Source: MGBC108787 sp964430695 (lineage in GTDB: Bacteria > Bacillota_I > Bacilli_A > RF39 > UBA660). From it: a DNA stretch of 51,696 nt. Position 1 is the first letter of the stretch. Each line of letters opens with the position of its first letter. The DNA is taken from positions 1-51,696 of the forward strand of contig CAYSFO010000004.1 in assembly GCA_964430695.1 (NCBI GenBank). The letters run 5' to 3'. The position numbers and the translations under genes were made by a program. The notes under the pieces were generated by a model, which worked only from the letters and a program-made list of their open reading frames with translations, was not told where the DNA came from and did not search any database. This document shows positions 1 through 8,011 of this stretch, in pieces.

Positions 1-433
1 CATAATCTCCAATAGTATCTACAACTTTAAATCCATAATGTTCAAAAAATTTCTTCTCTCCTATAAATGGCTTCTTCTTTTTAGAAGTTAAAGTACATAT
101 ACCACTCATACCTTTTTCTTTGGAATCATTTATTGCATATTCTAATAATTCTTTTGCAATACCTTTCCCCTTAAAACTTCCTGCAACCCATAAGCAATAA
201 ATATATTCATAATTTTTACCACTAATAGGTACCCAAGCAGTTTCTATTGGCTCATATTCAATAAATATTTTTCCTCTGGCATTTAGTTTTCTAAAAACAT
301 GACCGTCTTTTAATTTATTTTTAATCCATTCTTTTTTCTTATCAACACCATTTTGATGTTTTGGATCACCAATAGCACAACATATATGCTCCTCATCTAT
401 ATTTTCCAATGTTAAATTTATATATTCGTTCAT
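1..433 (-). CDS. GNAT-family N-acetyltransferase, YoaP-like (partial, cut by window edge)
   Basis: The first 144 codons of an acetyltransferase begin at ATG 433, behind a GGAG site; the C-terminus lies outside the window. Visible features are an N-terminal GDPKHQNGV segment, then RGKIFIEYEP, and the acetyl-CoA-binding stretch FKGKGIAKELL, a variant of the Q/RxxGxG/A motif, followed by GICTLTSKKKKPF. This order matches the Bacillus YoaP-like family. The gene has its own promoter just beyond the relaxase stop codon, so it is probably transcribed separately from the transfer genes. Its substrate is unknown. Whether it is chromosomal or cargo cannot be decided here. Confidence 0.8.
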   Translation of the reverse strand, partial: MNEYINLTLENIDEEHICCAIGDPKHQNGVDKKKEWIKNKLKDGHVFRKLNARGKIFIEYEPIETAWVPISGKNYEYIYCLWVAGSFKGKGIAKELLEYAINDSKEKGMSGICTLTSKKKKPFIGEKKFFEHYGFKVVDTIGDY

Positions 434-485
434 CTTACTTCAACTCCATTTCAAATTACTATTTATAAATAACTTCGCTACATCA

Positions 486-514
486 ATTATAGCACTTTTT
501 TAACGATTAGTCAG
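486..514 (-). promoter_or_regulatory. Predicted sigma-A promoter of the GNAT gene
   Basis: On the minus strand, CTGACT (509-514) and TATAAT (486-491) are separated by 17 bp. The -10 box is preceded by TGC, an extended -10. It lies between the relaxase stop and the GNAT start. Confidence 0.6.
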
Positions 515-520
515 TACTGT

Positions 521-1963
521 TTAGCAATTATTCTCATATTCATTTTCAGATAGCATTTCATAAAATTGTTCTGCTGCTTGATTGGAATTTTTTGATAATC
601 TTCTTAAAGCATTAGATAGTGCATCATGATTTCTATATGTTCCATAAATAAAATAATCCTCTAAAAGTTTTAATCGATATTTTTTTCTATTCTTTGGATA
701 ATGTTTCCCATTTTTCCTATAAATGATAATAGCTGTTTCACTTATTATATCATTCAAAGTTATTTTATCGGTTTTCTTATTGGATTTTCTTTTATTATAA
801 TCATGATTATATAAAGCATGATTTACTATAGAATTTAAAATATAATTATCTGCCTTTTCTAATTTATCCTTAATCATCTGATTATCAAAAGCACTCTCAA
901 AACCAATATTAGAAATATTATTTCTTTTATCAATATCTAAAAAGATATTATTTAATTCTTCAATACTTTTATTAACTTCTTTTTTAGATAAATCAAGATT
1001 ACTCATAGATGAAAACAACTTTTTCTTTATATCTCTTGTAAGTTCTCTTATTTCTTTTCCAATCTCATTTCTAGGAAGTGAATTATACTTGATATATTTC
1101 TTATTGGTATCTCTAACTTCCGATAAAAGAAAGCCTAATCTAACAATTTCCTCTTCTAAATCTAAATCCGATATATTCTTTAAAGTAAAATTTTGATCTT
1201 TAGGATTAAAATACTTTTGTAAGTGTTCTAATTCTTCATTTATTTTAATAAGTGCAGGACGATATAATTTATTTCTTTCAATAGCAAGTGATACTTGCCT
1301 CTTCATAAAATTATTTTCACTATCTGATAATTTTAACTTTCTTTTAAATCCAAGTTTATTGTTATAATAACGAAAGCTTTTATTTTTTTCTACCCATGCA
1401 ATGTGAAAGTGATAATTATTTTCTCGATCCGTATGTAATGACACAATCCACTCTAAATTTTCTTTAGGATTCTCATAACCACAATATTTAAATAACTTAG
1501 GTAGTATTGAAGTGGCAATCCCTTTTTGTAAATCTTTCACATTAATATTTTCATCAACATAATCTTGATATAAAGATAATACAGCAAGTTGTATATTAGA
1601 ATTTTCTAAATAATTACTCCAATCATTTTTCATATCTTCAACCATATCATCTTTTATAAATGTTCCATCTTTTAACATTGCCATTTCTTCTCTACGCATT
1701 TTATTTTGAATCATAATATCATCTGATTTTTTCTCACCCATAAAATAACCAATCATAGAAGAATGAGATTTTTTCTCATCACGACTATAATCATAAAAAC
1801 CTAAAACATATTTTTTAAGCTCTCTACTATATTCTTTTTTATCCTTACATTGAATAAAATACCATTTATCAGTCTTACGATTCTTTTTATAGATTCGTAA
1901 ATTATTATCAGGATTATTTATTCCATAATATGGATGAGTAATAAAAACAACTTTAGAATCCAT
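521..1963 (-). CDS. Conjugative relaxase, MobL/MobP2-like
   Basis: The 480-residue protein would nick oriT and pilot the transferred strand. The main evidence is the histidine-triad metal site at residues about 174-185 (HTDRENNYHFHIAW), preceded by a helical region with a tyrosine-rich N-terminus (THPYYG). The overall plan, an N-terminal catalytic half and a charged helical C-terminus, resembles the MobL/MobP2 relaxases of Bacillota. It is the last gene of a three-gene set downstream of an oriT-like region, 2 nt after the preceding ORF, which is typical for relaxase operons. The exact MOB class needs a profile search. The catalytic Tyr cannot be picked with confidence among the N-terminal tyrosines. 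Confidence 0.82.
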   Translation of the reverse strand: MDSKVVFITHPYYGINNPDNNLRIYKKNRKTDKWYFIQCKDKKEYSRELKKYVLGFYDYSRDEKKSHSSMIGYFMGEKKSDDIMIQNKMRREEMAMLKDGTFIKDDMVEDMKNDWSNYLENSNIQLAVLSLYQDYVDENINVKDLQKGIATSILPKLFKYCGYENPKENLEWIVSLHTDRENNYHFHIAWVEKNKSFRYYNNKLGFKRKLKLSDSENNFMKRQVSLAIERNKLYRPALIKINEELEHLQKYFNPKDQNFTLKNISDLDLEEEIVRLGFLLSEVRDTNKKYIKYNSLPRNEIGKEIRELTRDIKKKLFSSMSNLDLSKKEVNKSIEELNNIFLDIDKRNNISNIGFESAFDNQMIKDKLEKADNYILNSIVNHALYNHDYNKRKSNKKTDKITLNDIISETAIIIYRKNGKHYPKNRKKYRLKLLEDYFIYGTYRNHDALSNALRRLSKNSNQAAEQFYEMLSENEYENNC

Positions 1964-1965
1964 AA

Positions 1966-2193
1966 TTATTTTTGTAATGAAATTAATTCATCTAATTTAG
2001 AAATGATTTTTTCATTTTGAAATTTTATTTCTTCATCATCATTTAATTTCATTAAACCAAGTTCCAAAAGTTCTATTAGCATTTCATTGATAAAAGTATA
2101 ATCAGAACATTTAAATTTGTATTCAATAATTTTATCAAGATCTTCTGGAATACTTATACTCCTTCTTTTATAATTTTTAATTCTTGTACTCAT
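1966..2193 (-). CDS. Small RHH-like mobilization accessory protein
   Basis: The 75-residue protein has a short basic beta-like N-terminus (KRRSISIPEDLDKIIEYK), which looks like the ribbon of a ribbon-helix-helix DNA-binding fold, followed by two helices and a short coiled tail. It sits between another RHH-like gene and the relaxase with 2-3 nt spacing, so translation is probably coupled. By position it is likely an oriT-binding relaxosome component or an autorepressor. No closer family was recognised. Confidence 0.7.
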   Translation of the reverse strand: MSTRIKNYKRRSISIPEDLDKIIEYKFKCSDYTFINEMLIELLELGLMKLNDDEEIKFQNEKIISKLDELISLQK

Positions 2194-2196
2194 AAA

Positions 2197-2514
2197 CTAT
2201 CCTAAAAATTTATTCCCATATTTATTAAACTTGTTATTAAATTCTTCTAAACTTTCACTTAAATCAACATCAGAATTTTTTGCAAATTTCATATTAACAA
2301 ATAATTGTTCCAATAATTTTCTTGTTAAATATTGATTATGAATTAACCGATTCATTTTATTATTTAAATCAAAAATTAAACTATCAATATCTTGTCTTGC
2401 TACACTTCTTTTGATACATTCTCTTAGAGCTTCTGTCTTATTATTGATACTATTTTCTTTCATAAACTTATCTAACAAACTTAAATCACTTTTTGTAAAT
2501 CGATAACTTTCCAT
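2197..2514 (-). CDS. Small DNA-binding-like accessory protein (MobC/RHH type)
   Basis: A 105-residue protein if read from ATG 2514. An upstream in-frame GTG at 2529 overlaps its own Shine-Dalgarno sequence and is less likely. The N-terminus (YRFTKSDLSLLDKFMKEN, then NKTEALRECIKRSV) resembles the strand-helix-helix of RHH/MobC accessory proteins. The C-terminal half is helical. It is the first gene after the oriT-like region and probably binds the palindromes there, helping the relaxase and repressing its own operon. The function is inferred from position and fold. Confidence 0.68.
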   Translation of the reverse strand: MESYRFTKSDLSLLDKFMKENSINNKTEALRECIKRSVARQDIDSLIFDLNNKMNRLIHNQYLTRKLLEQLFVNMKFAKNSDVDLSESLEEFNNKFNKYGNKFLG

Positions 2515-2562
2515 AATCTCAAAAATCACCCCTTTTCAATCAAAAATAGAAAGAATATTTTT

Positions 2563-2665
2563 CAACAGGATATGAGAAAACACCACGAAATCTCAAAAGC
2601 CTTATAAATAAAGGCTTTTTTTCGATTTTTCGTGCACCAGAACACATTTCGCACTTGCGAAATGT
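2563..2665 (-). other. oriT: Candidate origin of transfer (oriT) with nic site
   Basis: On the minus strand the sequence TATCCTGT (2572-2565) fits the IncP/MOBP nic consensus YATCCTG^Y, putting the nick between 2566 and 2565. Immediately 5' is a nested inverted repeat: outer arms CACGAAA (2584-2590) and TTTCGTG (2628-2634) enclose AAAAGCCTT (2595-2603) and AAGGCTTTT (2611-2619). A further perfect repeat, ACATTTCGCA/TGCGAAATGT (2644-2653/2656-2665), lies beyond it. A hairpin just 5' of the nick beside the relaxase operon is the classical oriT design. The predicted leading strand would carry the relaxase genes first. Confidence 0.7.
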
Positions 2666-2751
2666 ATATACAAAACTGACTTTTTGTATATACAAACCCC
2701 TATTTTTTAATAACAAATCCTTATATTTAAAGGGAAAACTTGTATATACAA
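2662..2751. repeat. Three palindromic TTGTATATACAA boxes (probable operators / accessory-protein sites)
   Basis: The 12-bp perfect palindrome TTGTATATACAA occurs at 2684-2695 (extended to 14 bp) and 2740-2751. A near copy, ATGTATATACAA, is at 2662-2673. They lie between the oriT hairpins and the stop of the next gene upstream, where the promoter of the accessory-protein/relaxase operon should be. They are likely binding sites for the RHH-like proteins encoded next door. Confidence 0.6.
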
Positions 2752-2763
2752 TTGTAAATACAG

Positions 2764-3222
2764 CTACTCTTTTTTCTCTTTTCTATCAATTTCTAATTCT
2801 TTCCCTTTTTCTTCAAATATTAGATTAGAATTGCTATATTTATTATCTATTTCCATAAGTTCTTGCTTATATTCAATATTAAGTTTTAATATCTCATCCA
2901 CCAATAATTTTAATTTTTTTTCTCTATTTAAATCTTCAATTATTTTATGGTTACTCAAAGTTTTTGAATCTTTTTCAACACCGTAATCATAAGAAAGATA
3001 GTTAAATTTTCCATATTTATTATCATAAACCAAAGATACATTTTTAATAGATTTTTGATAATTCATATTATAAAATCTGATTTTATTTATATCATTATTT
3101 TTAAAACTATCTATCTTAAATTCTACTCCATAAGATTGTTTTAACAATTCTAATTTTTCTAAATATTTCTTTTTTGCTTTATTTTTTTCACTTATTTTTT
3201 TCTTTATAAGATCATTATCCAT
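2764..3222 (-). CDS. Hypothetical coiled-coil protein
   Basis: This 152-residue protein was not recognised. It has lysine/glutamate-rich helices at both ends (residues 1-30 and 95-152) around a central beta-like segment with tyrosines (VSLVYDNKYGKFNYLSYDYG). No signal peptide or membrane segment is visible. It is the last gene of the minus-strand run of small ORFs before the oriT region, 5 nt after its upstream neighbour. Confidence 0.6.
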   Translation of the reverse strand: MDNDLIKKKISEKNKAKKKYLEKLELLKQSYGVEFKIDSFKNNDINKIRFYNMNYQKSIKNVSLVYDNKYGKFNYLSYDYGVEKDSKTLSNHKIIEDLNREKKLKLLVDEILKLNIEYKQELMEIDNKYSNSNLIFEEKGKELEIDRKEKKE

Positions 3223-3227
3223 CTAAA

Positions 3228-3446
3228 TTATCTCTCATCTTTTGGTGGATAAATATAAACTTTTTTGAATAAATAATTACCAAATATTCTCATAATATCT
3301 TTTTTATTTTTATATCTTTTAGCAACTCCTTCGTTACCATAAGACTTATTAGTAATATACAATACTTTCTTTTCTGTATCGATTTCTACTTGTAAATCGA
3401 TATATTCAATAAAATATTCTTCTTTATTTTTTAATACTTTTTTCAT
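3228..3446 (-). CDS. Hypothetical small protein
   Basis: The 72-residue protein appears to be mostly beta (YIDLQVEIDTEKKVLYITNKS) with a basic C-terminus. It overlaps the primase stop by 4 nt (ATGA), so it is translationally coupled to it. No family was recognised. Confidence 0.58.
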   Translation of the reverse strand: MKKVLKNKEEYFIEYIDLQVEIDTEKKVLYITNKSYGNEGVAKRYKNKKDIMRIFGNYLFKKVYIYPPKDER

Positions 3447-4417
3447 AAACTTAATTCCCCCTCTGTATTTTTTTCAATTATTATTTTAAAATTTTCATCA
3501 AAGTATTTAAAATTATTTTCTAATTTTTCTCGATCAGCCATAAGTGCTTCATTTAAATCTTTTACACCATCAATGGTTGAAATTAAGGTAATAGAAAAAG
3601 AATGAATATTTAATTTTTCTAATTCATTCTTCACTATTTCTTGATAAGAAATACCTGTTTTATCATTATCAAATGCTAAAACTAAGTTCCCTTTATAATT
3701 GTTTTCTTCTATAACTTTTAGAAGCCTTTTATAGTTTGGTAGCCCATTTAGTGCTACTGTTTTTACATATTTATTAATGGTTTCTAATGATAAAGAATCA
3801 ATAATACTTTCTGTTACATATATCAAATTATTACTATTATCTTTTAATAAATCTTCATTCCAAAGATAACTTGTACCTTTAGATTTTAGTTTCATATTAG
3901 AATTAACTCCTCTACCAAAGTAACAATTTTTATTGATAGGAAATACCATCATATCTCTTTTATCATCATAACCTATTTTATATTTCTCAATTAAACTTGA
4001 ATCAATGTTTCTAGTAGATAAGTAATTTGTTTTATTAATCTGCCTAGAACATTTATTATAATAATTGGTAAAATCAATTACTTTATAATCATCATCTGAT
4101 GTATAAACATTATAAACTTTAGGCACATCTATCTCCACATTAGGATACAAATTACTCGCAATTTCTAACTTATCTTTAAAAGAATCTACATTATAATCAA
4201 TTCCTATTAAATCAAATAAATCATATTTTGCGCCACAAGCAAAGCATTTACAGATGTTATATTTAGAAGTAAATCCCATAGATGGATTACGATCTTCATG
4301 ATTAGGATTCAAGCAAGTAAATAAACCTTTTAAATTATTTATACCTTTTTTATTTATAAGATAATCTGCAAGTAATGGTTTAAAATTATCAATATTTGTT
4401 CTATCTTGTAAGTACAT
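3443..4417 (-). CDS. DNA primase-like protein, CHC2 zinc finger plus Toprim
   Basis: The 324-residue protein has an N-terminal CHC2-type zinc ribbon at about residues 30-65 (FTCLNPNHEDRNPSMGF, then CKCFACG: C-x4-H and C-x2-C ligands). A Toprim domain follows at about 195-290, with the conserved Glu in YVTESIIDSLSL and the acidic pair in LAFDNDKTG. It lacks the C-terminal helicase-interaction domain of DnaG and is about half its length, as is usual for plasmid- and ICE-encoded primases. Its probable role is priming complementary-strand synthesis after transfer or replicating the element. It overlaps its upstream neighbour by 17 nt. Confidence 0.88.
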   Translation of the reverse strand: MYLQDRTNIDNFKPLLADYLINKKGINNLKGLFTCLNPNHEDRNPSMGFTSKYNICKCFACGAKYDLFDLIGIDYNVDSFKDKLEIASNLYPNVEIDVPKVYNVYTSDDDYKVIDFTNYYNKCSRQINKTNYLSTRNIDSSLIEKYKIGYDDKRDMMVFPINKNCYFGRGVNSNMKLKSKGTSYLWNEDLLKDNSNNLIYVTESIIDSLSLETINKYVKTVALNGLPNYKRLLKVIEENNYKGNLVLAFDNDKTGISYQEIVKNELEKLNIHSFSITLISTIDGVKDLNEALMADREKLENNFKYFDENFKIIIEKNTEGELSL

Positions 4418-5363
4418 TATTTTCCTCTAAATCCATATTTTTAAAGTTTGTATCTTCATAAATGATATTCTTTCCATAAGTAATTTTAGTAATATCTTTA
4501 TATTCAAAATCACTCCATCTACCAAAATTCTCTTCAAATTTATCTCGATCAGAAACCTTTTCAATGTTATAACATGATAATTTGGAATTGTAACTAGATA
4601 TCAGTGATGCAGCATTATATTTAAGAGTTTGTTCTATTCCATCTCTATTAATTGTTAGATTTACTGTTACATAATTTTTATCTTTAACAGCATCTCTAAT
4701 AGCTTTTATTTTATGATAAAGATGATTTTCATTGTCCTCAATTCTTTTTAAAGCCTTTCTTTTTTCTCTTGAAACAGTAAGACCTTTTAATATTTCTGAT
4801 TGATGATCTAATATAAAATCTCTTGATTCTTCTTCAACAAATTCTTTTTTGCTTGTCAAATAGTCAAATATATCTTTTGGTTTATCAGATGAATATTCTA
4901 TATACTCATCTTTTAATGTTGTAGATGTATAGCCATCAATGAAATCATGAATAACATCATTATCACTTACTTCATCCCCTAATTCTGCATCTTTTAAATC
5001 AAATAATTCATCTTTACTATCATTAACTAACTCTTTAATTTTTTCGTTTACGTCATCAGAAATCATTTTATAAAGCGCAGAGTTATCAATTAATCTTTCA
5101 TCACCATATTCCCAATTTAGAATATCGCATCTAATGTCATAGTCTATATCAAACAATCTGTTATGTTCTTTATCATATATTCCTGAATAATTAAATGGTG
5201 ATTTTAAATTAAATAGTTCGCCACTATAACTTCTTAAACTATATAAAATATCTACCTTATCATTATAATTAACTTTGCTTACCATAATTTTAGATTTATC
5301 ACCATAATTAAATGTTTGCAAATTACTACTACTTTTTAAAAAGTCAAAAAATTCTTGTTCCAA
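4401..5363 (-). CDS. Hypothetical element-encoded protein
   Basis: About 320 residues, acidic, with no recognised domain, signal peptide or membrane span. The middle (residues about 120-230) is helical and highly charged; the C-terminal part looks beta-rich (YVTVNLTINRDGIEQTLKYNA). The longest frame opens at a TTG (5384), but a strong AGGGAGG site at 5369-5375 lies inside that extension. It points to a second in-frame TTG at 5363, which I take as the start. The position just upstream of, and overlapping, the primase suggests a shared DNA-processing role, though this is only an inference. Confidence 0.65.
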   Translation of the reverse strand: MEQEFFDFLKSSSNLQTFNYGDKSKIMVSKVNYNDKVDILYSLRSYSGELFNLKSPFNYSGIYDKEHNRLFDIDYDIRCDILNWEYGDERLIDNSALYKMISDDVNEKIKELVNDSKDELFDLKDAELGDEVSDNDVIHDFIDGYTSTTLKDEYIEYSSDKPKDIFDYLTSKKEFVEEESRDFILDHQSEILKGLTVSREKRKALKRIEDNENHLYHKIKAIRDAVKDKNYVTVNLTINRDGIEQTLKYNAASLISSYNSKLSCYNIEKVSDRDKFEENFGRWSDFEYKDITKITYGKNIIYEDTNFKNMDLEENNVLTR

Positions 5364-5397
5364 AAATACCTCCCTTATTAGCAAATAAGATATTCTA

Positions 5398-5619
5398 TTA
5401 TAATTGAAATCTTCCCGCTACTTCTTTCATAATTAAAACTTTTAATTTTAGAATCTCTTTATTTATCTCATCAGATTCTTTTTCAATTTTCTTTTCCAAC
5501 TTTAAAATATCTTTCTGAATACTACTTATAGCATCAGTAATAACCTTTTCTTTATTCTCATATAAATCTACTTTTGCTTGTAGATTTTTCATATCTTCTA
5601 TAATCTTATTAAAATCCAT
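5398..5619 (-). CDS. Small coiled-coil protein
   Basis: The 73-residue protein is almost entirely heptad-like helix (MDFNKIIEDMKNLQAKVDLY through EKKIEKESDEINKEILKLK), so it is probably a dimeric coiled coil. ATG 5619 follows an AGAGGGG-type site. No function could be assigned. It belongs to the minus-strand operon of small element genes. Confidence 0.6.
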   Translation of the reverse strand: MDFNKIIEDMKNLQAKVDLYENKEKVITDAISSIQKDILKLEKKIEKESDEINKEILKLKVLIMKEVAGRFQL

Positions 5620-5631
5620 ATTACCCCTCTT

Positions 5632-5931
5632 TTACTTAATATCTAAATCATTTTCTTTCGGTTCAGTATGTAATGTATTATCATACAATAACTCTTCATT
5701 AATTAAACGAAAAATAGCATCGGCAAATCTATAGGATAAACTTTCTAATAAGTTTTTATCATAGCCATAGAAAATTTTATCATCTCCTATATTTTCATCT
5801 ACCCAATCCAATTCTTCTGCTACTAATAAATATTTTCCAATATCTCTAGTAGATAATTCACTTAACTTTTTATCTTTTAACTCATTATAGATATCTTCAA
5901 ATTCATAATAACTATTATCACTCATATTCAT
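5632..5931 (-). CDS. Hypothetical acidic protein
   Basis: About 99 residues from ATG 5931; upstream in-frame TTG and GTG codons at 5946 and 5943 are alternatives. It is acidic and helical (EFEDIYNELKDKKLSELSTR, then LLVAEELDWVDENIGDDK). It overlaps the end of the preceding gene by 14 nt. No family was recognised. Confidence 0.6.
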   Translation of the reverse strand: MNMSDNSYYEFEDIYNELKDKKLSELSTRDIGKYLLVAEELDWVDENIGDDKIFYGYDKNLLESLSYRFADAIFRLINEELLYDNTLHTEPKENDLDIK

Positions 5932-6628
5932 ACTCACTATCACCAAGCCCTAATTCTTCAATATAACCATCTAAATAATTATCTGCATCTAATAAAGATG
6001 ATGGATATTGCCAATCAAGTGTATTAAATACATCTTCGACCATATTATCTAAATCGCTTTCTGGTATTTTCTTATAAATATCATTTCCATAATGATCTTT
6101 AATAGCTTGTTTAATGCCAAAAACAGTAAAATAATCTTCTCCATCTTTTAAATCTTCTGAATTTAAATCAATATATTCTTTCCCATCAAATGCGTGTTCT
6201 GGAATATAACAAATCTTATTTATGAGTGGTAATTTATCTATTTCTTCCTTTGATAGATGTTTAGTTTTCTCAAATACAATATCATTTTTATAAATATTGC
6301 CTTGTCTAAAAAATTCTTGATAAATTTTATTATCTTCAATTTCTCCTACAACACCTAAAAATACTATATCATCAAGACAAACTTGATTATATTGATCACT
6401 ATCAGGAATAATATAATCTTTACCATTAATCGTTTTAATATCATAAATTTCTTTTGTTCCTTCTTTTCCTACTGATGCAATTATTTTATCTTCAAATACT
6501 TGATGAATACATAGCATCAAATATTCAGGGCGAACATACATAAACTTAGGTAATTTATAGAAATCATGAATATAAGCTAAAGTTCTAAAATTTGGATTTT
6601 GAATACCTATTAAATCTTTATAATTCAT
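5918..6628 (-). CDS. Hypothetical protein
   Basis: The 236-residue protein was not recognised. It is rich in Asp, Glu and Tyr, with a beta-rich N-terminal half and an acidic, tyrosine-rich C-terminus ending in LGDSEYEYE. No signal peptide, membrane segment or catalytic motif is visible. It starts 1 nt after the stop of a 35-residue membrane peptide gene and overlaps the next gene, so it belongs to the same transcript. Confidence 0.62.
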   Translation of the reverse strand: MNYKDLIGIQNPNFRTLAYIHDFYKLPKFMYVRPEYLMLCIHQVFEDKIIASVGKEGTKEIYDIKTINGKDYIIPDSDQYNQVCLDDIVFLGVVGEIEDNKIYQEFFRQGNIYKNDIVFEKTKHLSKEEIDKLPLINKICYIPEHAFDGKEYIDLNSEDLKDGEDYFTVFGIKQAIKDHYGNDIYKKIPESDLDNMVEDVFNTLDWQYPSSLLDADNYLDGYIEELGLGDSEYEYE

Positions 6629-6629
6629 A

Positions 6630-6737
6630 TTATTTCATTCTCTTTTCTTCTTCTCTTGAACATCTACTTGATACTACACAAGCAGAATAAATAAAAAGCA
6701 CAAGAAAACATAATACTATAGCACCTATTACTAACAT
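6630..6737 (-). CDS. 35-residue single-span membrane peptide
   Basis: This short reading frame (MLVIGAIVLCFLVLFIYSAC, then a basic Arg/Lys/Glu-rich tail) begins directly at the stop codon of the upstream gene. It has a strong GGAGG site about 6 nt upstream, inside that gene's end, and stops 1 nt before the next ATG. One hydrophobic helix (residues 1-17) is followed by CVVSSRCSREEEKRMK, so it should be an inner-membrane peptide with a cytoplasmic tail. The RBS, tight packing and amphipathic layout argue that it is real. Function is unknown. Confidence 0.66.
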   Translation of the reverse strand: MLVIGAIVLCFLVLFIYSACVVSSRCSREEEKRMK

Positions 6738-7277
6738 TTAAATTCCTCCAATCTCATTCTCTTTTGAAGTATGATATAAATTATCATTTACCCAATTTAT
6801 TGTTTCTGAATCAAGCTCTGACTCTTTTAAAATATGAAGTTGATTTTCTTTAATATTATTCAAATCTACTTTTAAAAAAGATACATCCGGCTCTTCCCAA
6901 TATGAAGAGTAATCATCAATTAAATCACCATAATCATAAGGAATAGTTCCGTTTTCTTTTGCATCCTTAATTGAGGAGTAGTGATAGTTTTCAACTAAAT
7001 ATTTATAAATGTCATTCCATTCATTCTTTGACAATGTAATATTCACTTTTTTTATATATCCATAACTACCAATACCACCATCTACAACATGTTCTTTAAT
7101 AAATCTAAGTGTTTCTTCTTTATTAAAGTTAATCCCATATTCTTCACACCATAAGCCATTACATAAATCTGATTTACAGCAAAATTGATTACAATTCCAT
7201 GTATCTTTCAATTCTTTTAAATCATTTTTGTCAAAAGTAAAACCAACATTAAAAAAATAGCACTCTTTTTTTATCAT
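6738..7277 (-). CDS. Hypothetical Cys-rich-N-terminus protein
   Basis: A 179-residue soluble protein. Residues about 28-45 contain a cluster of cysteines (WNCNQFCCKSDLCNGLWCEE) that could bind zinc. The rest is aromatic and acidic, with no recognised motif. It overlaps the upstream gene by 4 nt (ATGA). Its role in the element is unknown. Confidence 0.62.
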   Translation of the reverse strand: MIKKECYFFNVGFTFDKNDLKELKDTWNCNQFCCKSDLCNGLWCEEYGINFNKEETLRFIKEHVVDGGIGSYGYIKKVNITLSKNEWNDIYKYLVENYHYSSIKDAKENGTIPYDYGDLIDDYSSYWEEPDVSFLKVDLNNIKENQLHILKESELDSETINWVNDNLYHTSKENEIGGI

Positions 7278-7747
7278 ATTTCATTACCTTTTGAACTTTC
7301 TCTATGTTTTTCAATGCTTTTATAATCTTTTAGAATTGAATCACCAAAAGGCTTATATAACATTAATTCATCTAAATTAACTTTAACTAATTCATACTTT
7401 TTATTATTAAAGTCTACTGTTTCTAAAGTCTGCGAAATAATATCTAACTCTTTTAACTTATCAATCATTTTTTTATCCTTAAATTTAGGATTTATTGCAA
7501 CAATACTTCCAAAGCTTTCAAGTTGTGGTATTTGATCTGTGAAAGTTTCCTTATGATTGCTATCATAATGAACATCAATTAATAAAGTACTTTTAAAACC
7601 ATTCTTCGTATTTAGCTGACTACCAACTGATAAGGCAATCTGTTTTCCATCAACAAATATCTTCTTACTATCTTCCTTTTCAACTCCAATTTTATATGGA
7701 TCAAAAGAGACTTGATAAACTATTTCTTCTTTTACTTCTTTTGTCAT
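7274..7747 (-). CDS. Hypothetical protein
   Basis: The 157-residue protein has a beta-rich N-terminal half (EIVYQVSFDPYKIGVE, then KIFVDGKQIALSVGSQ) and a helical C-terminal part. It was not recognised. Its ATG overlaps the TGA of the upstream XRE gene, so the two are translationally coupled, and it overlaps its downstream neighbour by 4 nt. Confidence 0.62.
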   Translation of the reverse strand: MTKEVKEEIVYQVSFDPYKIGVEKEDSKKIFVDGKQIALSVGSQLNTKNGFKSTLLIDVHYDSNHKETFTDQIPQLESFGSIVAINPKFKDKKMIDKLKELDIISQTLETVDFNNKKYELVKVNLDELMLYKPFGDSILKDYKSIEKHRESSKGNEI

Positions 7748-7974
7748 TTTACCCTCTTCTTATCTTCTTTTATATAAAAATAAATAGAAGAATCTAAGAC
7801 TTCACAAATATTTAGCATATCAAAAAAATCAGGCTTTATTTTACCTGTTTCTATTTCTTTGATAGTTTCTTTATCAACATGTGCTAATCGCCCTAGTTTT
7901 CCTCTCGACATTCCCCAAGAAAGTCTTTCATTTTTTATTTCTTTTCCTACATTATCTATCCATTTTATTATAAT
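7744..7974 (-). CDS. XRE-family helix-turn-helix protein with apparent non-canonical start
   Basis: A complete small HTH domain is encoded: WIDNVGKEIKNERLSWGMSR, GKLGRLAHVDKETIKEIETG, then PDFFDMLNICEVL, matching the five-helix Cro/CI fold (about 76 residues). The frame contains no ATG, GTG or TTG before the first HTH helix. In frame behind a GGGGG site (7981-7985 region) are only ATA, ATT (7972-7974), ATA and ATA. I mark ATT as the most plausible start from spacing. The TGA stop overlaps the next ATG. It is likely a repressor of the element. An inefficient start would keep its level low; alternatively the start has been lost. Confidence 0.68.
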   Translation of the reverse strand: MIIKWIDNVGKEIKNERLSWGMSRGKLGRLAHVDKETIKEIETGKIKPDFFDMLNICEVLDSSIYFYIKEDKKRVK

Positions 7975-8011
7975 TATTACCCCCTTCTAAAAAAGATAAA
8001 AGAGAACTAAA

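Noticed and set aside
2595..2619. Hairpin followed by T run read as an ordinary plus-strand terminator
   Set aside because: There is no plus-strand gene to its left that it could end. It is nested in a longer inverted repeat next to a nic-like sequence, so an oriT structure is a better explanation.
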